A stretch of 64,000 nucleotides of DNA from Clostridia bacterium (GTDB lineage: Bacteria > Bacillota > Clostridia > Lachnospirales > Lachnospiraceae): NCBI GenBank assembly GCA_910574255.1, contig CAJTAK010000006.1, positions 62,001-126,000 of the forward strand, read 5' to 3'. The notes under the pieces were generated by a model that did not search any database, was not told where the DNA came from, and worked only from the letters and a program-made list of their open reading frames with translations. Both the position numbers and the translations under genes were made by a program. Position 1 is the first letter of the stretch, and every line of letters begins with the position of its first letter. This document shows, piece after piece, positions 6,956 through 18,595 of the stretch.

Positions 6956-9900
6956 ATGGAAAAAAACAGGATACGTCCTATTACAACCGGTAAAAGCAGT
7001 AGAATGAGCTATTCGAGACAAAAAGAAGTTTTGGAGATGCCCAATCTGATTGAAGTTCAGAAGGATTCCTATGGATGGTTTTTGGACGAAGGACTTCGGG
7101 AAGTATTTGATGATATTTCTCCCATTGCTGACTACAGCGGACACTTGAGCCTTGAATTTGTGGATTTTACACTTTGCACAGGCGAAGGCGATATTAAATA
7201 TACGATTGAGGAATGCAAGGAAAGAGATGCGACATATGCAGCTCCTCTGAAAGTAAAAGTACGTCTTTACAATAAAGAAACCGATGAAATTAACGAACAT
7301 GAGATTTTCATGGGTGATTTGCCGCTGATGACGGAGACCGGTACGTTCGTGATCAATGGTGCAGAGCGTGTCATTGTCAGCCAGCTTGTTCGTTCCCCTG
7401 GTATCTATTATGCAATTGATCATGATAAAGTAGGAAAAGGCCTTTACTCTTGTACTGTGATTCCAAATCGCGGTGCATGGCTGGAGTACGAGACGGATTC
7501 CAATGACATTTTCTATGTCCGTGTAGACCGGACAAGAAAGGTACCCATCACAGTTCTGGTGCGTGCTTTGGGCTTCGGAACCAATGCGGAGATTCTGGAA
7601 CTCTTTGGTGAAGAACCGAAGATCATGGCTACTTTAAGCAAGGATACCGCCGAGAACTATCAGGAAGGTCTTCTGGAATTATACAAGAAGATTCGCCCGG
7701 GAGAGCCTTTGGCTGTGGAGAGCGCCGAAAGCCTGATCACAAGCATGTTCTTTGACCCCAGAAGATACGATCTGGCAAAGGTGGGCCGTTATAAATTCAA
7801 TAAAAAGTTAATGCTCCGTAACCGGATTCACGGACAGGTTCTTTCCGAGGATGTGGTGGATACCCTGACCGGCGAGATTATTGCAGAGGCAGGAACAGAG
7901 GTTACAAGAGAACTGGCGGATGAGATTCAGAATGCGGCAGTTCCCTTTGTGATGATTAAAGGCGAGGAACGGGATATCCGTGTGATTTCCAGCATGATGG
8001 TTGACATTACACATTTTATGGATGTGAACCCGAAAGAGCTGGGAGTTACAGAATTAGTATATTATCCGGCGCTGAAAAAGATACTGGAAGAATCTAGTGA
8101 TCCGGAAGAACGCAAAGCAGCTGTGAAGAGAGACATTCATGAGCTGATTCCGAAGCATATTACAAAGGAAGATATTATTGCTTCCATTAACTATAATCTC
8201 CATCTGGAATACGGCGTTGGAAATGATGATGACATTGATCATTTAGGAAATCGTCGTATTCGTGCAGTGGGAGAATTACTCCAGAATCAGTACCGGATTG
8301 GCTTGTCCAGAATGGAGCGCACGGTGCGTGAGCGTATGACCACCCAGGATCAGGAGAACATCACACCTCAGTCGCTTATCAACATTAAGCCGGTGACTGC
8401 TGCTGTAAAGGAGTTCTTTGGTTCCTCTCAGCTGTCTCAGTTCATGGATCAGAATAACCCATTAGGTGAGCTGACTCATAAGCGCCGTCTCTCCGCTTTG
8501 GGACCGGGCGGTTTGTCCAGAGATCGTGCCGGATTCGAGGTGCGGGATGTGCATTATTCTCACTATGGAAGAATGTGCCCCATTGAGACCCCTGAGGGTC
8601 CGAACATTGGGCTTATCAACTCCCTGGCAACCTATGCGCGAATCAACGAATATGGTTTTGTAGAGACGCCATACCGCAAAATTGATAAATCAGATCCGAA
8701 AAATCCCCGTGTCACCGATGAGGTGGTTTATATGACGGCGGATGAAGAGGATAATTACCATGTAGCACAGGCAAATGAGGATCTGGATGAGGAAGGACAC
8801 TTTGTTCGTAAGAATGTATCCGGACGTTATCGAGAGGAGACTCAGGAGTATGAGCGTTCCATGTTTGATTACATGGATGTATCCCCGAAGATGGTATTTT
8901 CTGTGGCAACAGCCCTGATCCCTTTCCTGGAGAATGACGATGCTAACCGTGCGCTGATGGGATCAAACATGCAGCGGCAGGCAGTTCCTCTCCTTGTGAC
9001 GGAAGCTCCTGTAGTGGGAACCGGAATGGAGACAAAGACTGCTGTGGACTCTGGTGTGTGCGTAGTGGCGAAGCATGCTGGTGTAGTAGAGCGTGCTGTA
9101 TCCAATGAGATTGTGGTAAAATGTGCAGACGGGACGAAGGACACCTATCGCCTGACGAAGTTTGCACGAAGCAATCAGAGCAACTGCTATAATCAGAAGC
9201 CCATTGTATTTAAGGGTGAGAAGGTAGAGGAAGGTCAGGTTATTGCAGACGGTCCTTCTACTTCAGGCGGCGAGATTGCCCTGGGTAAGAATCCGCTGAT
9301 TGGATTCATGACCTGGGAAGGTTACAACTATGAGGATGCTGTTCTTCTGAGTGAGAGACTGGTTCAGGAGGATGTATACACATCTGTTCATATTGAAGAA
9401 TACGAGGCTGAAGCCCGGGATACCAAGCTGGGACCGGAGGAGATTACCCGTGATGTACCAGGTGTAGGTGATGATGCCTTAAAGGACCTGGATGAACGCG
9501 GTATTATCCGTATCGGTGCAGAGGTCCGTGCGGGAGATATTCTGGTAGGAAAGGTAACACCTAAGGGAGAAACGGAGCTGACGGCAGAGGAACGCCTCCT
9601 GCGCGCTATCTTTGGAGAAAAGGCCAGAGAGGTAAGAGACACCTCACTTAAGGTGCCACATGGAGAATATGGAATCGTAGTAGATGCCAAGGTATTTACT
9701 AGAGAGAACGGAGATGAATTGTCTCCGGGCGTGAATCAGGCAGTTCGTATCTATATTGCTCAGAAGAGAAAGATTTCTGTAGGTGACAAGATGGCGGGAC
9801 GTCACGGCAACAAGGGTGTTGTATCCCGTGTGCTTCCGGTAGAGGATATGCCCTTCCTGCCCAATGGACGCCCGTTGGATATTGTATTGAATCCGCTGGG

Positions 9901-10804
9901 TGTGCCTTCACGTATGAATATCGGACAGGTATTGGAGATTCACTTAAGTCTTGCAGCAAAGGCTCTAGGATTCAATGTGGCAACGCCGGTATTTGACGGA
10001 GCCAATGAGAATGATATTATGGATACGCTGGATCTGGCTAACGATTATGTGAATCTGGAGTGGGAAGAGTTTGAGAAAAAGCATGGGGAAGAGCTTCTTC
10101 CGGAGGTGCTGGAATATCTCCATGAGAACCTTGAACACCGGGAAGTATGGAAAGGCGTTCCCATTTCCAGGGACGGAAAGGTGCGGCTGCGTGACGGACG
10201 GACTGGAGAATACTTTGACAGCCCTGTTACTATTGGCCATATGCACTATTTGAAGCTGCATCATCTGGTAGACGATAAGATTCATGCCCGTTCTACAGGA
10301 CCGTATTCTCTGGTTACTCAGCAGCCTCTGGGCGGTAAAGCGCAGTTTGGCGGCCAGCGTTTCGGTGAGATGGAGGTGTGGGCTCTGGAAGCCTATGGCG
10401 CATCTTATACTCTGCAGGAGATACTGACCGTGAAGTCTGATGATGTAATCGGGCGAGTGAAGACCTATGAGGCCATCATTAAGGGCGACAACATTCCGGA
10501 GGCCGGTATTCCGGAGTCCTTCAAGGTGCTTTTGAAAGAGCTTCAATCTCTGGGACTGGATGTGAGAGTTCTGCGGGATGACAATACAGAAGTGGAAATT
10601 ATGGAGACCAGTGATTACGGCGATGTGGATCTGCGTTCCATTATCGAAGGCGACAGACACTCCAATAAGGAAGAAGAATCTTTTGGAGCATATGGATTCA
10701 GCAAGCAGGAATTCGAAGGAGAAGAACTGGTTGACGTGGCAGAAGAGGAAGAAGACGAGGATGAGTTTTTAGACTTCGAAGAGGATTTTGAAGAAGAGGA
10801 ATAA
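6956..10804 (+). CDS. rpoB: DNA-directed RNA polymerase subunit beta
   Basis: The beta subunit of core RNA polymerase forms one pincer and much of the active site. The 1282-residue length fits Clostridia. The rifampicin pocket is visible ([17 protein letters not shown], then [23 protein letters not shown]) and carries the standard residues of a rifampicin-sensitive enzyme at the usual resistance positions. The conserved [15 protein letters not shown] segment is also present. The C-terminus is a long acidic tail ([20 protein letters not shown]), a feature shared with the neighbouring beta-prime subunit. ATG 6956 follows AAGGGGTGA. Confidence 0.98.
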   Translation: MEKNRIRPITTGKSSRMSYSRQKEVLEMPNLIEVQKDSYGWFLDEGLREVFDDISPIADYSGHLSLEFVDFTLCTGEGDIKYTIEECKERDATYAAPLKVKVRLYNKETDEINEHEIFMGDLPLMTETGTFVINGAERVIVSQLVRSPGIYYAIDHDKVGKGLYSCTVIPNRGAWLEYETDSNDIFYVRVDRTRKVPITVLVRALGFGTNAEILELFGEEPKIMATLSKDTAENYQEGLLELYKKIRPGEPLAVESAESLITSMFFDPRRYDLAKVGRYKFNKKLMLRNRIHGQVLSEDVVDTLTGEIIAEAGTEVTRELADEIQNAAVPFVMIKGEERDIRVISSMMVDITHFMDVNPKELGVTELVYYPALKKILEESSDPEERKAAVKRDIHELIPKHITKEDIIASINYNLHLEYGVGNDDDIDHLGNRRIRAVGELLQNQYRIGLSRMERTVRERMTTQDQENITPQSLINIKPVTAAVKEFFGSSQLSQFMDQNNPLGELTHKRRLSALGPGGLSRDRAGFEVRDVHYSHYGRMCPIETPEGPNIGLINSLATYARINEYGFVETPYRKIDKSDPKNPRVTDEVVYMTADEEDNYHVAQANEDLDEEGHFVRKNVSGRYREETQEYERSMFDYMDVSPKMVFSVATALIPFLENDDANRALMGSNMQRQAVPLLVTEAPVVGTGMETKTAVDSGVCVVAKHAGVVERAVSNEIVVKCADGTKDTYRLTKFARSNQSNCYNQKPIVFKGEKVEEGQVIADGPSTSGGEIALGKNPLIGFMTWEGYNYEDAVLLSERLVQEDVYTSVHIEEYEAEARDTKLGPEEITRDVPGVGDDALKDLDERGIIRIGAEVRAGDILVGKVTPKGETELTAEERLLRAIFGEKAREVRDTSLKVPHGEYGIVVDAKVFTRENGDELSPGVNQAVRIYIAQKRKISVGDKMAGRHGNKGVVSRVLPVEDMPFLPNGRPLDIVLNPLGVPSRMNIGQVLEIHLSLAAKALGFNVATPVFDGANENDIMDTLDLANDYVNLEWEEFEKKHGEELLPEVLEYLHENLEHREVWKGVPISRDGKVRLRDGRTGEYFDSPVTIGHMHYLKLHHLVDDKIHARSTGPYSLVTQQPLGGKAQFGGQRFGEMEVWALEAYGASYTLQEILTVKSDDVIGRVKTYEAIIKGDNIPEAGIPESFKVLLKELQSLGLDVRVLRDDNTEVEIMETSDYGDVDLRSIIEGDRHSNKEEESFGAYGFSKQEFEGEELVDVAEEEEDEDEFLDFEEDFEEEE

Positions 10805-10820
10805 GAAAGGGAGTGTATTC

Positions 10821-13800
10821 ATGCCAGAAACAACGAATCAAGCGGTTTATCAGCCAATGACCTTTGATGCGATTCGGATCGGACTTGCATCTCCGGAGAA
10901 AATCCGCGAGTGGTCCAAGGGCGAGGTGAAGAAACCGGAAACCATTAATTACAGAACCCTGAAACCGGAAAAAGACGGCTTATTCTGTGAACGTATCTTC
11001 GGACCCAGCAAGGACTGGGAGTGTCATTGCGGAAAGTATAAGAAGATCCGCTATAAAGGCGTAGTCTGCGATCGCTGTGGTGTGGAAGTTACTAAATCCA
11101 ATGTCCGCAGAGAGCGTATGGGACATATTGAGCTGGCGGCTCCGGTATCTCATATCTGGTATTTTAAGGGAATTCCCAGCCGTATGGGACTGATCCTGGA
11201 TCTGTCTCCCCGCACCCTGGAAAAAGTGCTTTATTTTGCATCCTATATTGTGCTGGATGCAGGAGATACAGAACTGCAGTATAAGCAGATCCTGACAGAA
11301 AAAGAATATCAGGATATGCGGGAAAAGTATGGCAGCCGCTTCCGTGTAGGAATGGGTGCGGAGTCCATCAAAGAGCTTTTGGTAGCCATTGATCTTGAGA
11401 AGGAGTCCGTAGAACTGAAAACTGCTTTGCAGAATGCTACTGGCCAGAAACGGGCACGTATTATCAAGCGTCTGGAGGTTGTAGAAGCCTTCCGTGAGTC
11501 CGGAAATCAGCCGGAATGGATGATTATGGATGCCATTCCTGTAATTCCGCCGGATCTGCGCCCGATGGTACAGCTGGACGGCGGCCGTTTTGCTACTTCT
11601 GATTTGAATGATTTGTATCGAAGAATTATTAACCGGAATAACCGCCTGAAACGTCTTTTGGAGTTGGGCGCTCCGGATATCATTGTAAGAAATGAAAAGC
11701 GTATGCTCCAGGAGGCTGTAGACGCTTTGATAGACAACGGAAGAAGGGGACGTCCGGTAACTGGACCAGGTAACCGGGCTCTTAAGTCTCTCTCTGATAT
11801 GCTGAAGGGTAAATCCGGACGTTTCCGTCAGAATCTGCTTGGAAAACGTGTGGATTATTCCGGACGTTCCGTTATCGTGGTGGGGCCAGAGCTGAAGATC
11901 TACCAGTGCGGCCTTCCAAAAGAGATGGCTATTGAGCTGTTTAAGCCCTTTGTTATGAAGGAACTGGTACAAAAAGGCACAGCTCACAACATTAAGAGCG
12001 CAAAGAAGATGGTAGAGCGTCAGGTGCAGCCTGAAGTGTGGGATGTACTGGAGGAGGTTATCAAAGAGCATCCGGTTATGCTGAACCGAGCTCCTACCCT
12101 GCATAGACTGGGAATTCAGGCATTTGAGCCCATTCTGGTAGAGGGTAAAGCCATTAAACTGCATCCGCTGGTTTGTACAGCCTTCAACGCAGATTTTGAT
12201 GGTGACCAGATGGCGGTGCATCTTCCCCTGTCTGTAGAAGCTCAGGCAGAATGCCGATTCCTTTTGCTGTCACCCAATAACCTGCTGAAACCTTCAGATG
12301 GAGGCCCGGTAGCGGTTCCTTCTCAGGACATGGTCCTTGGAATCTATTATCTGACCCAGGAGCGTCCGGGAAGTGAGGGGGAAGGCAAGTACTTCAAGAA
12401 TGTAAATGAGGCTATTCTTGCCTATGAGAACGGAGCTATTAAGCTGCAGACCAGAATTAAGGTAAAGGTGACTAAGAAGCTGTCAGATGACAATGAGATC
12501 TCAGATATTATCGAGTCAACTATGGGACGTTTCATCTTCAATGAGATTTTGCCTCAGGATCTGGGCTTTGTGGATCGAAGCATTCCGGGCAATGAGCTTA
12601 AGCTGGAGGTGGATTTCCACGTAGGAAAGAAAGGTTTAAAGCAGATTCTTGAAAAGGTTATCAATACCCATGGAGCTACCCGGACCGCAGAGGTTCTGGA
12701 TGATATCAAAGCCATGGGCTACAAATACTCTACCAGAGCGGCTATGACCGTATCTATTTCCGATATGACCGTACCGCCGGAGAAACCGGAGTTGATTCAG
12801 AAAGCTCAGGATACCGTGGATAAGATCACAAGAAACTATAAGCGTGGTTTGATTACGGAGGAAGAGCGCTATAAAGAGGTTGTGGAGACATGGAAGCAGA
12901 CAGATGAGATTTTGACCAAGGCTCTGCTGGATGGACTGGATAAGTATAACAATATCTATATGATGGCGGACTCCGGAGCCCGTGGTTCCGATAAGCAGAT
13001 TAAACAGTTGGCCGGTATGCGTGGTTTGATGGCAGATACCACAGGCCATACGATTGAGCTGCCCATCAAGTCTAATTTCCGTGAGGGTCTGGACGTATTG
13101 GAGTACTTTATGTCTGCACATGGTGCACGTAAGGGTCTGTCCGACACGGCGCTGCGTACCGCAGACTCCGGATATTTGACAAGACGTCTGGTAGATGTTT
13201 CTCAGGATCTGATTATCCGTGAGGTAGACTGCTGCGAGGGGAAGGATGAGATTCCCGGCATGGTAGTAAAGGCTTTCATGGAAGGAAAAGAAGAGATTGA
13301 GGGCCTCCAAGAGCGTATTACAGGCCGTTTTTCCTGTGAGACAATCAAGGATAAGGATGGCAATGTGATTGTAAAGGCAAATCACATGATTACCCCCAGA
13401 CGGGCGGCGGCCATTATTAAGTCCGGCGTGGATGAGAATGGAAATCCTTACGATAAATTAAAGATCCGTACCATTTTAACCTGTAAATCTCACATTGGTG
13501 TCTGCGCCAAATGTTATGGCTCTAACATGGCTACCGGTGAGGCGGTTCAGGTAGGTGAGTCCGTAGGTATCATTGCGGCTCAGTCTATCGGCGAGCCGGG
13601 TACTCAGCTGACCATGCGTACTTTCCATACAGGCGGTGTGGCCGGCGGAGATATTACTCAGGGTCTTCCTCGTGTAGAGGAGTTGTTTGAGGCCAGAAAG
13701 CCCAAGGGTCTTGCAATTATTACGGAGATTCCCGGTACGGTAACGGTTCTTGATACTAAGAAAAAGCGGGAGATCCAGGTGACAAATGAGGACGGAGAAT

Positions 13801-14519
13801 CTAAGACATACCTGATTCCCTATGGCTCTCGTATGAAAGTGCAGGATGGCCAGGTTCTGGAGGCCGGAGATGAGCTGACAGAGGGCAGCGTGAATCCTCA
13901 TGATATTTTGAAGATCAAAGGCATCCGTGCCGTTCAGGATTACATGATTCAGGAGGTACAGCGTGTATATCGTCTGCAGGGTGTGGATATCAATGATAAG
14001 CACATTGAGATGATTGTACGTCAGATGCTGAAGAAGATTCGTATTGAGGATAACGGCGATACGGACTTCCTGCCCGGAACATTGGTAGATGTTCTTGACT
14101 TTGAGGATATGAACGAGAAGCTTGAGGCAGAGGGCAAGCGTCCGGCAGAGGGCAAGCAGGTTATGCTTGGTATTACCAAGGCATCTCTGGCTACGAATTC
14201 GTTCCTGTCTGCGGCATCTTTCCAGGAGACTACCAAGGTTCTGACCGAGGCGGCGATTAAAGGAAGAGTTGACCCGCTGATTGGACTCAAAGAGAATGTG
14301 CTGATTGGTAAGCTGATTCCTGCAGGAACCGGCATGAAGCGTTATCGCTCCGTGAAGCTGGATACGGAGCTGGATGCGTATGAAGAGCTGGAATTGTCTG
14401 AGGATTTCGATGAGGATCTGGAGCTGACAGAGGACTTTATCGAAGAGGAAGCAACTGAAGATTTACCTGATGAAACAGTGGAAGAGATAGAAAACGAAGA
14501 GGAATTAGCAGAGGTTTAA
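10821..14519 (+). CDS. rpoC: DNA-directed RNA polymerase subunit beta'
   Basis: The catalytic subunit of RNA polymerase. The active-site loop [12 protein letters not shown] supplies the three Mg-binding aspartates. The N-terminal zinc-binding cysteines ([19 protein letters not shown]) and the second zinc site ([13 protein letters not shown]) are present. The bridge-helix/trigger-loop region includes [28 protein letters not shown]. The product has 1232 residues from ATG 10821, which follows AAGGGAGTG; an in-frame opening at 10788 lies inside the rpoB tail and is rejected. The C-terminus is strongly acidic. A terminator follows. Confidence 0.98.
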   Translation: MPETTNQAVYQPMTFDAIRIGLASPEKIREWSKGEVKKPETINYRTLKPEKDGLFCERIFGPSKDWECHCGKYKKIRYKGVVCDRCGVEVTKSNVRRERMGHIELAAPVSHIWYFKGIPSRMGLILDLSPRTLEKVLYFASYIVLDAGDTELQYKQILTEKEYQDMREKYGSRFRVGMGAESIKELLVAIDLEKESVELKTALQNATGQKRARIIKRLEVVEAFRESGNQPEWMIMDAIPVIPPDLRPMVQLDGGRFATSDLNDLYRRIINRNNRLKRLLELGAPDIIVRNEKRMLQEAVDALIDNGRRGRPVTGPGNRALKSLSDMLKGKSGRFRQNLLGKRVDYSGRSVIVVGPELKIYQCGLPKEMAIELFKPFVMKELVQKGTAHNIKSAKKMVERQVQPEVWDVLEEVIKEHPVMLNRAPTLHRLGIQAFEPILVEGKAIKLHPLVCTAFNADFDGDQMAVHLPLSVEAQAECRFLLLSPNNLLKPSDGGPVAVPSQDMVLGIYYLTQERPGSEGEGKYFKNVNEAILAYENGAIKLQTRIKVKVTKKLSDDNEISDIIESTMGRFIFNEILPQDLGFVDRSIPGNELKLEVDFHVGKKGLKQILEKVINTHGATRTAEVLDDIKAMGYKYSTRAAMTVSISDMTVPPEKPELIQKAQDTVDKITRNYKRGLITEEERYKEVVETWKQTDEILTKALLDGLDKYNNIYMMADSGARGSDKQIKQLAGMRGLMADTTGHTIELPIKSNFREGLDVLEYFMSAHGARKGLSDTALRTADSGYLTRRLVDVSQDLIIREVDCCEGKDEIPGMVVKAFMEGKEEIEGLQERITGRFSCETIKDKDGNVIVKANHMITPRRAAAIIKSGVDENGNPYDKLKIRTILTCKSHIGVCAKCYGSNMATGEAVQVGESVGIIAAQSIGEPGTQLTMRTFHTGGVAGGDITQGLPRVEELFEARKPKGLAIITEIPGTVTVLDTKKKREIQVTNEDGESKTYLIPYGSRMKVQDGQVLEAGDELTEGSVNPHDILKIKGIRAVQDYMIQEVQRVYRLQGVDINDKHIEMIVRQMLKKIRIEDNGDTDFLPGTLVDVLDFEDMNEKLEAEGKRPAEGKQVMLGITKASLATNSFLSAASFQETTKVLTEAAIKGRVDPLIGLKENVLIGKLIPAGTGMKRYRSVKLDTELDAYEELELSEDFDEDLELTEDFIEEEATEDLPDETVEEIENEEELAEV

Positions 14520-14528
14520 AGTAAAGAT

Positions 14529-14566
14529 AAGGGGTTGTTGGTTTTCCGACAACTCCTTGTTTTCTA
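14529..14566 (+). terminator. terminator after rpoC
   Basis: AAGGGGTTGTTGG (14529-14541) pairs with CCGACAACTCCTT (14546-14558), followed by GTTTTCT. Confidence 0.85.
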
Positions 14567-14583
14567 TATTTAAAAAGATACCC

Positions 14584-14613
14584 TTGCTTTTTATGGCTGA
14601 AAGATCGTATGAT
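14584..14613 (+). promoter_or_regulatory. probable promoter for lpdA
   Basis: TTGCTT (14584-14589) and TATGAT (14608-14613) have an 18-base spacer. They lie just after the rpoC terminator and about 75 bases before the lpdA start. The -35 is weak. Confidence 0.5.
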
Positions 14614-14686
14614 AGACCTATAATTAAGGAATGATGTAACAAAATAGCGAAACCCAATAACAGCAGAACTAAAAAAGGAGGAAATG

Positions 14687-16051
14687 ATGCGGGAATTTGA
14701 CGTGATTGTGATTGGCGGAGGCCCGGCGGGCTACAACAGCGCAGAGTATGCGGCGCACCATGGACAGCGTGTGCTTCTGATAGAAAAGAAAAATTTAGGA
14801 GGTACTTGTCTGAACGTGGGCTGTATTCCTACCAAGACGCTTTTATATGCATCGAAGGTCTACCATTATGCTAATGGAGCAGGAGAGCCTTATGGTGTAA
14901 CCGCCAAGGATGTTTCGCTGGATCATGCGGTAGTCGTCCGGAAGAAGAATGAGGTAGTGAAGACACTGGTACAGGGTGTGGCAGGAGGCCTGCGCAGAAA
15001 AAAAGTACAGGTAGTGAACGGAACGGCAAAGCTGTCCAGGGAGAACGGCGCATTGGTTGTGTCTACGGAGAGTGAATCCTTTGTTGGGGAAAATGTGATT
15101 ATTGCTGCCGGATCATCGCCGGTTGTGCCTCCGATTGAAGGGGTGAAAGAGGAACTGGAAAAGGGAACAGTCATGACCAGTGATGAAATTTTGGATATGA
15201 CAGAGATTCCGAAGAAGCTTTTGATTGTAGGCGGCGGCGTCATTGGCTTTGAAATGGCGGCTTATTTTCAGGAAGCAGGCTCAAAGGTGACGGTTATTGA
15301 GATGATGGACAAGGTACTTGGGCCGAATGATCGGGAGGTGAGTCTTCTTCTTCAGCAGGAATTGGAGAAAAAAGGAGTAACTTTCTATCTTTCCAGCGGC
15401 GTGACAAAGGTGTCCGGCGGAGTCGTGACATTTACAAGAGACGGCAGGATTGATGTGGCAGCTTATGATAAAGCTCTGATGTGTGTAGGACGGAGAGCCA
15501 ACAGTAATATTGAAGGCCTTGTGGAGCTGGGAGTGCAGGTGGAACGTGGGGCGATTGTTACGGATGCCCAGATGCGCACCAATGTGCCGGGAGTCTATGC
15601 GATTGGCGATGTGAACGGAAAGGTCATGCTGGCCCATGTAGGCTACCGGGAGGGTGAGGTTGCGGTTAACACCATTCTTGGAAAGACGGATGCCATGAGC
15701 TATGATGCTGTCTGCGGCGTTGTGTATACCAGCCCTGAGGCGGCTTTTGCAGGCTTGTCTGAGGAGCAGGCTAAGGAATCAGGAATTCCATATATCGTTA
15801 AGAAGGTTTCCATTAACTTTAGCGGCCGCCATGTGGCAGAGAATGGGATGAGCAATGGAATCTGCAAGATTATAATTGACACGCAGAAGGATGTGATCGT
15901 AGGCGCTGCGATTATGTCTTCCTATGCATCAGAGTATATTTATTCTCTGGCCCTGATGATTGAGAACAAGATTCCTCTGGAGAGCATAAAGAGAACAATT
16001 TTCCCGCATCCTACCGTATGCGAAGTGATTCGGGAAGCTCTGTTTTCCTAA
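14687..16051 (+). CDS. lpdA: dihydrolipoyl dehydrogenase
   Basis: An FAD-dependent pyridine-nucleotide disulfide oxidoreductase that reoxidises dihydrolipoamide in 2-oxoacid dehydrogenase or glycine cleavage complexes. Near the N-terminus is the FAD-binding GGGPAGYNSA, followed by the redox disulfide GGTCLNVGCIPTK. A second dinucleotide fold starts GGGVIGFEMA. The C-terminal dimerisation domain has the FPHPTVCE motif with the catalytic His-Glu type pair. Two ATGs are adjacent; the second (14687) has better spacing to AGGAGG. The gene stands alone, with no lipoamide acyltransferase beside it, so the partner complex is unknown. Confidence 0.93.
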   Translation: MREFDVIVIGGGPAGYNSAEYAAHHGQRVLLIEKKNLGGTCLNVGCIPTKTLLYASKVYHYANGAGEPYGVTAKDVSLDHAVVVRKKNEVVKTLVQGVAGGLRRKKVQVVNGTAKLSRENGALVVSTESESFVGENVIIAAGSSPVVPPIEGVKEELEKGTVMTSDEILDMTEIPKKLLIVGGGVIGFEMAAYFQEAGSKVTVIEMMDKVLGPNDREVSLLLQQELEKKGVTFYLSSGVTKVSGGVVTFTRDGRIDVAAYDKALMCVGRRANSNIEGLVELGVQVERGAIVTDAQMRTNVPGVYAIGDVNGKVMLAHVGYREGEVAVNTILGKTDAMSYDAVCGVVYTSPEAAFAGLSEEQAKESGIPYIVKKVSINFSGRHVAENGMSNGICKIIIDTQKDVIVGAAIMSSYASEYIYSLALMIENKIPLESIKRTIFPHPTVCEVIREALFS

Positions 16052-16056
16052 ATAAG

Positions 16057-16101
16057 AATCCCACTATAGAGCTGCCTGCATTTTCTATAGTGGGATTTGT
16101 T
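16057..16101. terminator. terminator shared by lpdA and the convergent anti-sigma gene
   Basis: AATCCCACTATAGA (16057-16070) pairs perfectly with TCTATAGTGGGATT (16084-16097), followed by TGTTT. It lies between convergent genes. Confidence 0.85.
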
Positions 16102-16104
16102 TCG

Positions 16105-17724
16105 TTAATCATCTACTTCTTTTTCATATTTTACAATTGAACCATCTGCAGCGTTGATATCATAGTTGTATTCATAGCCGGCGCAGTCAAATTCAACCTC
16201 ATAAACCATGATGCCGTCATCAGAGTCCAGTTCGCATTTGTATTTTTGAATGCTTTCTGCTGAAACTCCTGCATGAGAAAGGGCAATCCCTTTTGCCTGG
16301 GCTTCTCCAATATAAGAATTGCTTCCGGCAGATGAATGGGAGCTGTTATTGTAATGGGGGTTATTATGATGGTTATCATAGTAATCGTCATCATAATCCC
16401 ATTCATGCTTTAAGACCGCACCGGTTGTAGCGTGGATCTCGTAATCATATTCATATTCTCCGCAGTGAAATTTAATTTCATAGACCATAATGCCGTCTTC
16501 ATGATCCAGCTTGCATTCAAAATTGGCAATGCTATCTGCGGTTACACCGGCATGAGAAAGAGCAGCTTCTTTGGCCTGGCTTTCGCCGATATAAGAAGTG
16601 GAGGAAGCGGAATTAGCGCCGGAAGAGCTGTTTGTGCCGTTTGTGCTGTTGGTATTATTATTGCTGTCGTTATTGTCAGCAGTGTTGGTATTGCTCGGAG
16701 CATTATCCGGGGTATTATTATTCTGTGGCGGAATGTAGTCATGATCCGCTTCTTTCTTGTTTTTCAGAACACTGCCTGTAATGGCGTCAATGTCATAATC
16801 GTATTCAAAGCCTTCACATTTAAACTCGATTTCATAGACCATCACACCGTTCTCATAGTCCAGCTCAATTTCATAATGTGTAATCTTATCGGCGGATACA
16901 TTTGCATGGGATAGTGCGGCATCCTTGGCTTTTTCTTCTCCCAGATAAGCCTTATCACTGGCGGTTCCCAGGGAGCTGACATTAGCCAGCTTTAAATTGC
17001 CTGATTCACTTATCAGGTTCAGTTCATTGATGGACAAGGGCACCAGATCCTCAAAGGAATAAAAGGTATTTTGGTTTATAATTTGCTGAATAAGCTGGGC
17101 TTTTCCGAGAGTAATTCCATAAGTGTCGGCAAGCGAACGAAGGCTGGGATCGGCGGAAATGGTTTGGCTCAATACCGCACCATTAAAAGTGCCGGTCTGA
17201 AGCACCTCGTTGATTTCGGCGGCAAGCCGTTCCTGAAGCTCCGCTCCTTTTATGGGATCCTGATTGTCTACGCTTACAAGGATGGAATTGGCCATCTCGT
17301 TTAAATATCCGTTTCGAAGCATGGAACCAATGAGGGCATTGATGGTTACATCCAGGTTGCTTCCCTTGAAATCCATATCGCCCACAACAATTTTGGCGTC
17401 ATCATTTCGGGCGTTTACGGCCAAAACCTGCTCTTTTCGATTGACCTGAATCTCAATGGACGGATTTACATCCAAAGAAATTAGAGAAGCAACGGTATAA
17501 TTTGTCTGGTAAACCTGGAAGCCGGTTATTCCGCCAATCAGCAATGCAAATGCGGCAGCGATACCAGCAAGGCGTTTTGTCCATGGATTTTTCTTTTTGA
17601 TATCTGTCATGATTGTCACAGCTCCTTTTTGAGTTTGGCAGTCGGAGAGGACAGAATCACGAATATCAGGAACGGCGTTTAAAAATGCCAGCTTAATTTT
17701 TTGTTCGGCTTCCTTATTTGTCAT
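16105..17724 (-). CDS. RsgI-like membrane anti-sigma factor with three PepSY repeats
   Basis: A single-pass membrane protein of 539 residues, predicted to hold the adjacent ECF sigma factor inactive. Residues 1-50 are cytoplasmic, and 51-72 form the membrane helix. Next comes an RsgI-type middle domain starting SLISLDVNPSIEIQVN. In RsgI proteins the Asn-Pro bond of this motif (here N87-P88) is cut autocatalytically. Residues about 258-322, 377-440 and 470-533 are three PepSY-type repeats, each with an F-x-C-x-x-F/Y-E-Y-x-Y core. They are joined by Asn/Ser/Thr-rich and Asp/His/Tyr-rich linkers. The gene starts 3 bases after the sigma gene. The outer ligand is unknown; cell-wall material or a protease signal are possibilities. 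Confidence 0.85.
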   Translation of the reverse strand: MTNKEAEQKIKLAFLNAVPDIRDSVLSDCQTQKGAVTIMTDIKKKNPWTKRLAGIAAAFALLIGGITGFQVYQTNYTVASLISLDVNPSIEIQVNRKEQVLAVNARNDDAKIVVGDMDFKGSNLDVTINALIGSMLRNGYLNEMANSILVSVDNQDPIKGAELQERLAAEINEVLQTGTFNGAVLSQTISADPSLRSLADTYGITLGKAQLIQQIINQNTFYSFEDLVPLSINELNLISESGNLKLANVSSLGTASDKAYLGEEKAKDAALSHANVSADKITHYEIELDYENGVMVYEIEFKCEGFEYDYDIDAITGSVLKNKKEADHDYIPPQNNNTPDNAPSNTNTADNNDSNNNTNSTNGTNSSSGANSASSTSYIGESQAKEAALSHAGVTADSIANFECKLDHEDGIMVYEIKFHCGEYEYDYEIHATTGAVLKHEWDYDDDYYDNHHNNPHYNNSSHSSAGSNSYIGEAQAKGIALSHAGVSAESIQKYKCELDSDDGIMVYEVEFDCAGYEYNYDINAADGSIVKYEKEVDD

Positions 17725-17727
17725 GGT

Positions 17728-18300
17728 TCAGTTCTCCTTTCCGATATATTTTTTGAGTTTTTTGATGGCACGGCTGTATTTGGAAAGAACCGTGGGTAAG
17801 GGAGTATCCAAAATCCCGGCAATTTCCCGATGGCGAAATCCGGCTACGACGTGGAGAATCACGATTTGCCGTTCCGTATCTGACAAGCGGTTCATACATT
17901 CCGTTAAGACTAATTTGTCTTCGGAAGACATATGTTCGCATGCTTCAAGATAAGGCTCCCAGTCCTCCTGAGAGATATCGGACATTTTCCGGCGCTCCCG
18001 AAGCTTTAAAAGACATAGATTTCGAGCAATGGTAAGTATCCATGCCATAGGCTTGCCGCAGGAATGATACCCTGAGGCAGCAGAGTAGATCTGCAGATAG
18101 CAGTCATGCAGAACGTCTTCCGCATCCTGTGAGTTTTTTAAAATAGAAAGGGCAAAAGCGTAAACGGAGGCACTTGTACTGTCGTATAGATCCGCAAGAG
18201 CCTGAGAATCCCGGGCAGCAATTTTTAAAAGATAAGAATCTAACTGAGCAAAATTTTTGTCTGTCCTGATATCATTTGCCGATGTCAAGCAAATTATCAT
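17728..18300 (-). CDS. ECF-type RNA polymerase sigma factor
   Basis: A 190-residue alternative sigma factor with only regions 2 and 4. Region 2 covers about residues 23-95 (SVYAFALSILKNSQDAEDVLHDCYLQIY, then GKPMAWILTIARNLCLL). Region 4 covers about residues 128-186 (LTECMNRLSDTERQIVILHVV, then the HTH FRHREIAGILDTPLPTVLSKYSRAIKKLK). This is the ECF layout. It is transcribed with, and just ahead of, the RsgI-like membrane anti-sigma. Classical RsgI partners are SigI-type factors, so an ECF partner is worth noting. No ECF autoregulatory promoter could be assigned with confidence. Confidence 0.92.
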   Translation of the reverse strand: MIICLTSANDIRTDKNFAQLDSYLLKIAARDSQALADLYDSTSASVYAFALSILKNSQDAEDVLHDCYLQIYSAASGYHSCGKPMAWILTIARNLCLLKLRERRKMSDISQEDWEPYLEACEHMSSEDKLVLTECMNRLSDTERQIVILHVVAGFRHREIAGILDTPLPTVLSKYSRAIKKLKKYIGKEN

Positions 18301-18595
18301 GGCTGCTTTCTCCTTTCATATGGTTAATACATGAAGATATCATTTTATTGCATTTATTTTAACATTTTTTAAATTTATTTGTAAATGGGTAAAAAGGATT
18401 ATCTGTCTATTAGATGATAAAAAGTGAAAGGATATGGGGAGGGCATTATTGACATGGGATAAAATTATGATTATGATGAAACATATTTGAAACCTGGACG
18501 TACGGAGCACTTCACTGAGGGACGAAGTTTTAATGAGGATATTAGATGGAACAATTTGATGAATGACATACTAAAAATAAAAGGAGTTTCACATA
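18301..18595. other. intergenic region between divergent sigma and MBL genes
   Basis: This 295-base region is AT-rich near the sigma gene. It contains the promoter of the downstream hydrolase gene (18449-18477). No small ORF with a ribosome site and no strong hairpin were seen. Confidence 0.5.
18449..18477 (+). promoter_or_regulatory. promoter for the MBL-fold hydrolase gene
   Basis: TTGACA (18449-18454) and TATGAT (18472-18477) have a 17-base spacer. The 5' UTR would be about 110 nt. Confidence 0.72.

Noticed and set aside
9965-10660. 231-residue minus-strand open frame inside rpoB
   Set aside because: Antisense to conserved beta-subunit coding sequence, with no independent support.
10980-12221. 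413-residue minus-strand open frame inside rpoC
   Set aside because: A shadow of a highly biased gene, with no ribosome site and no recognisable domain.
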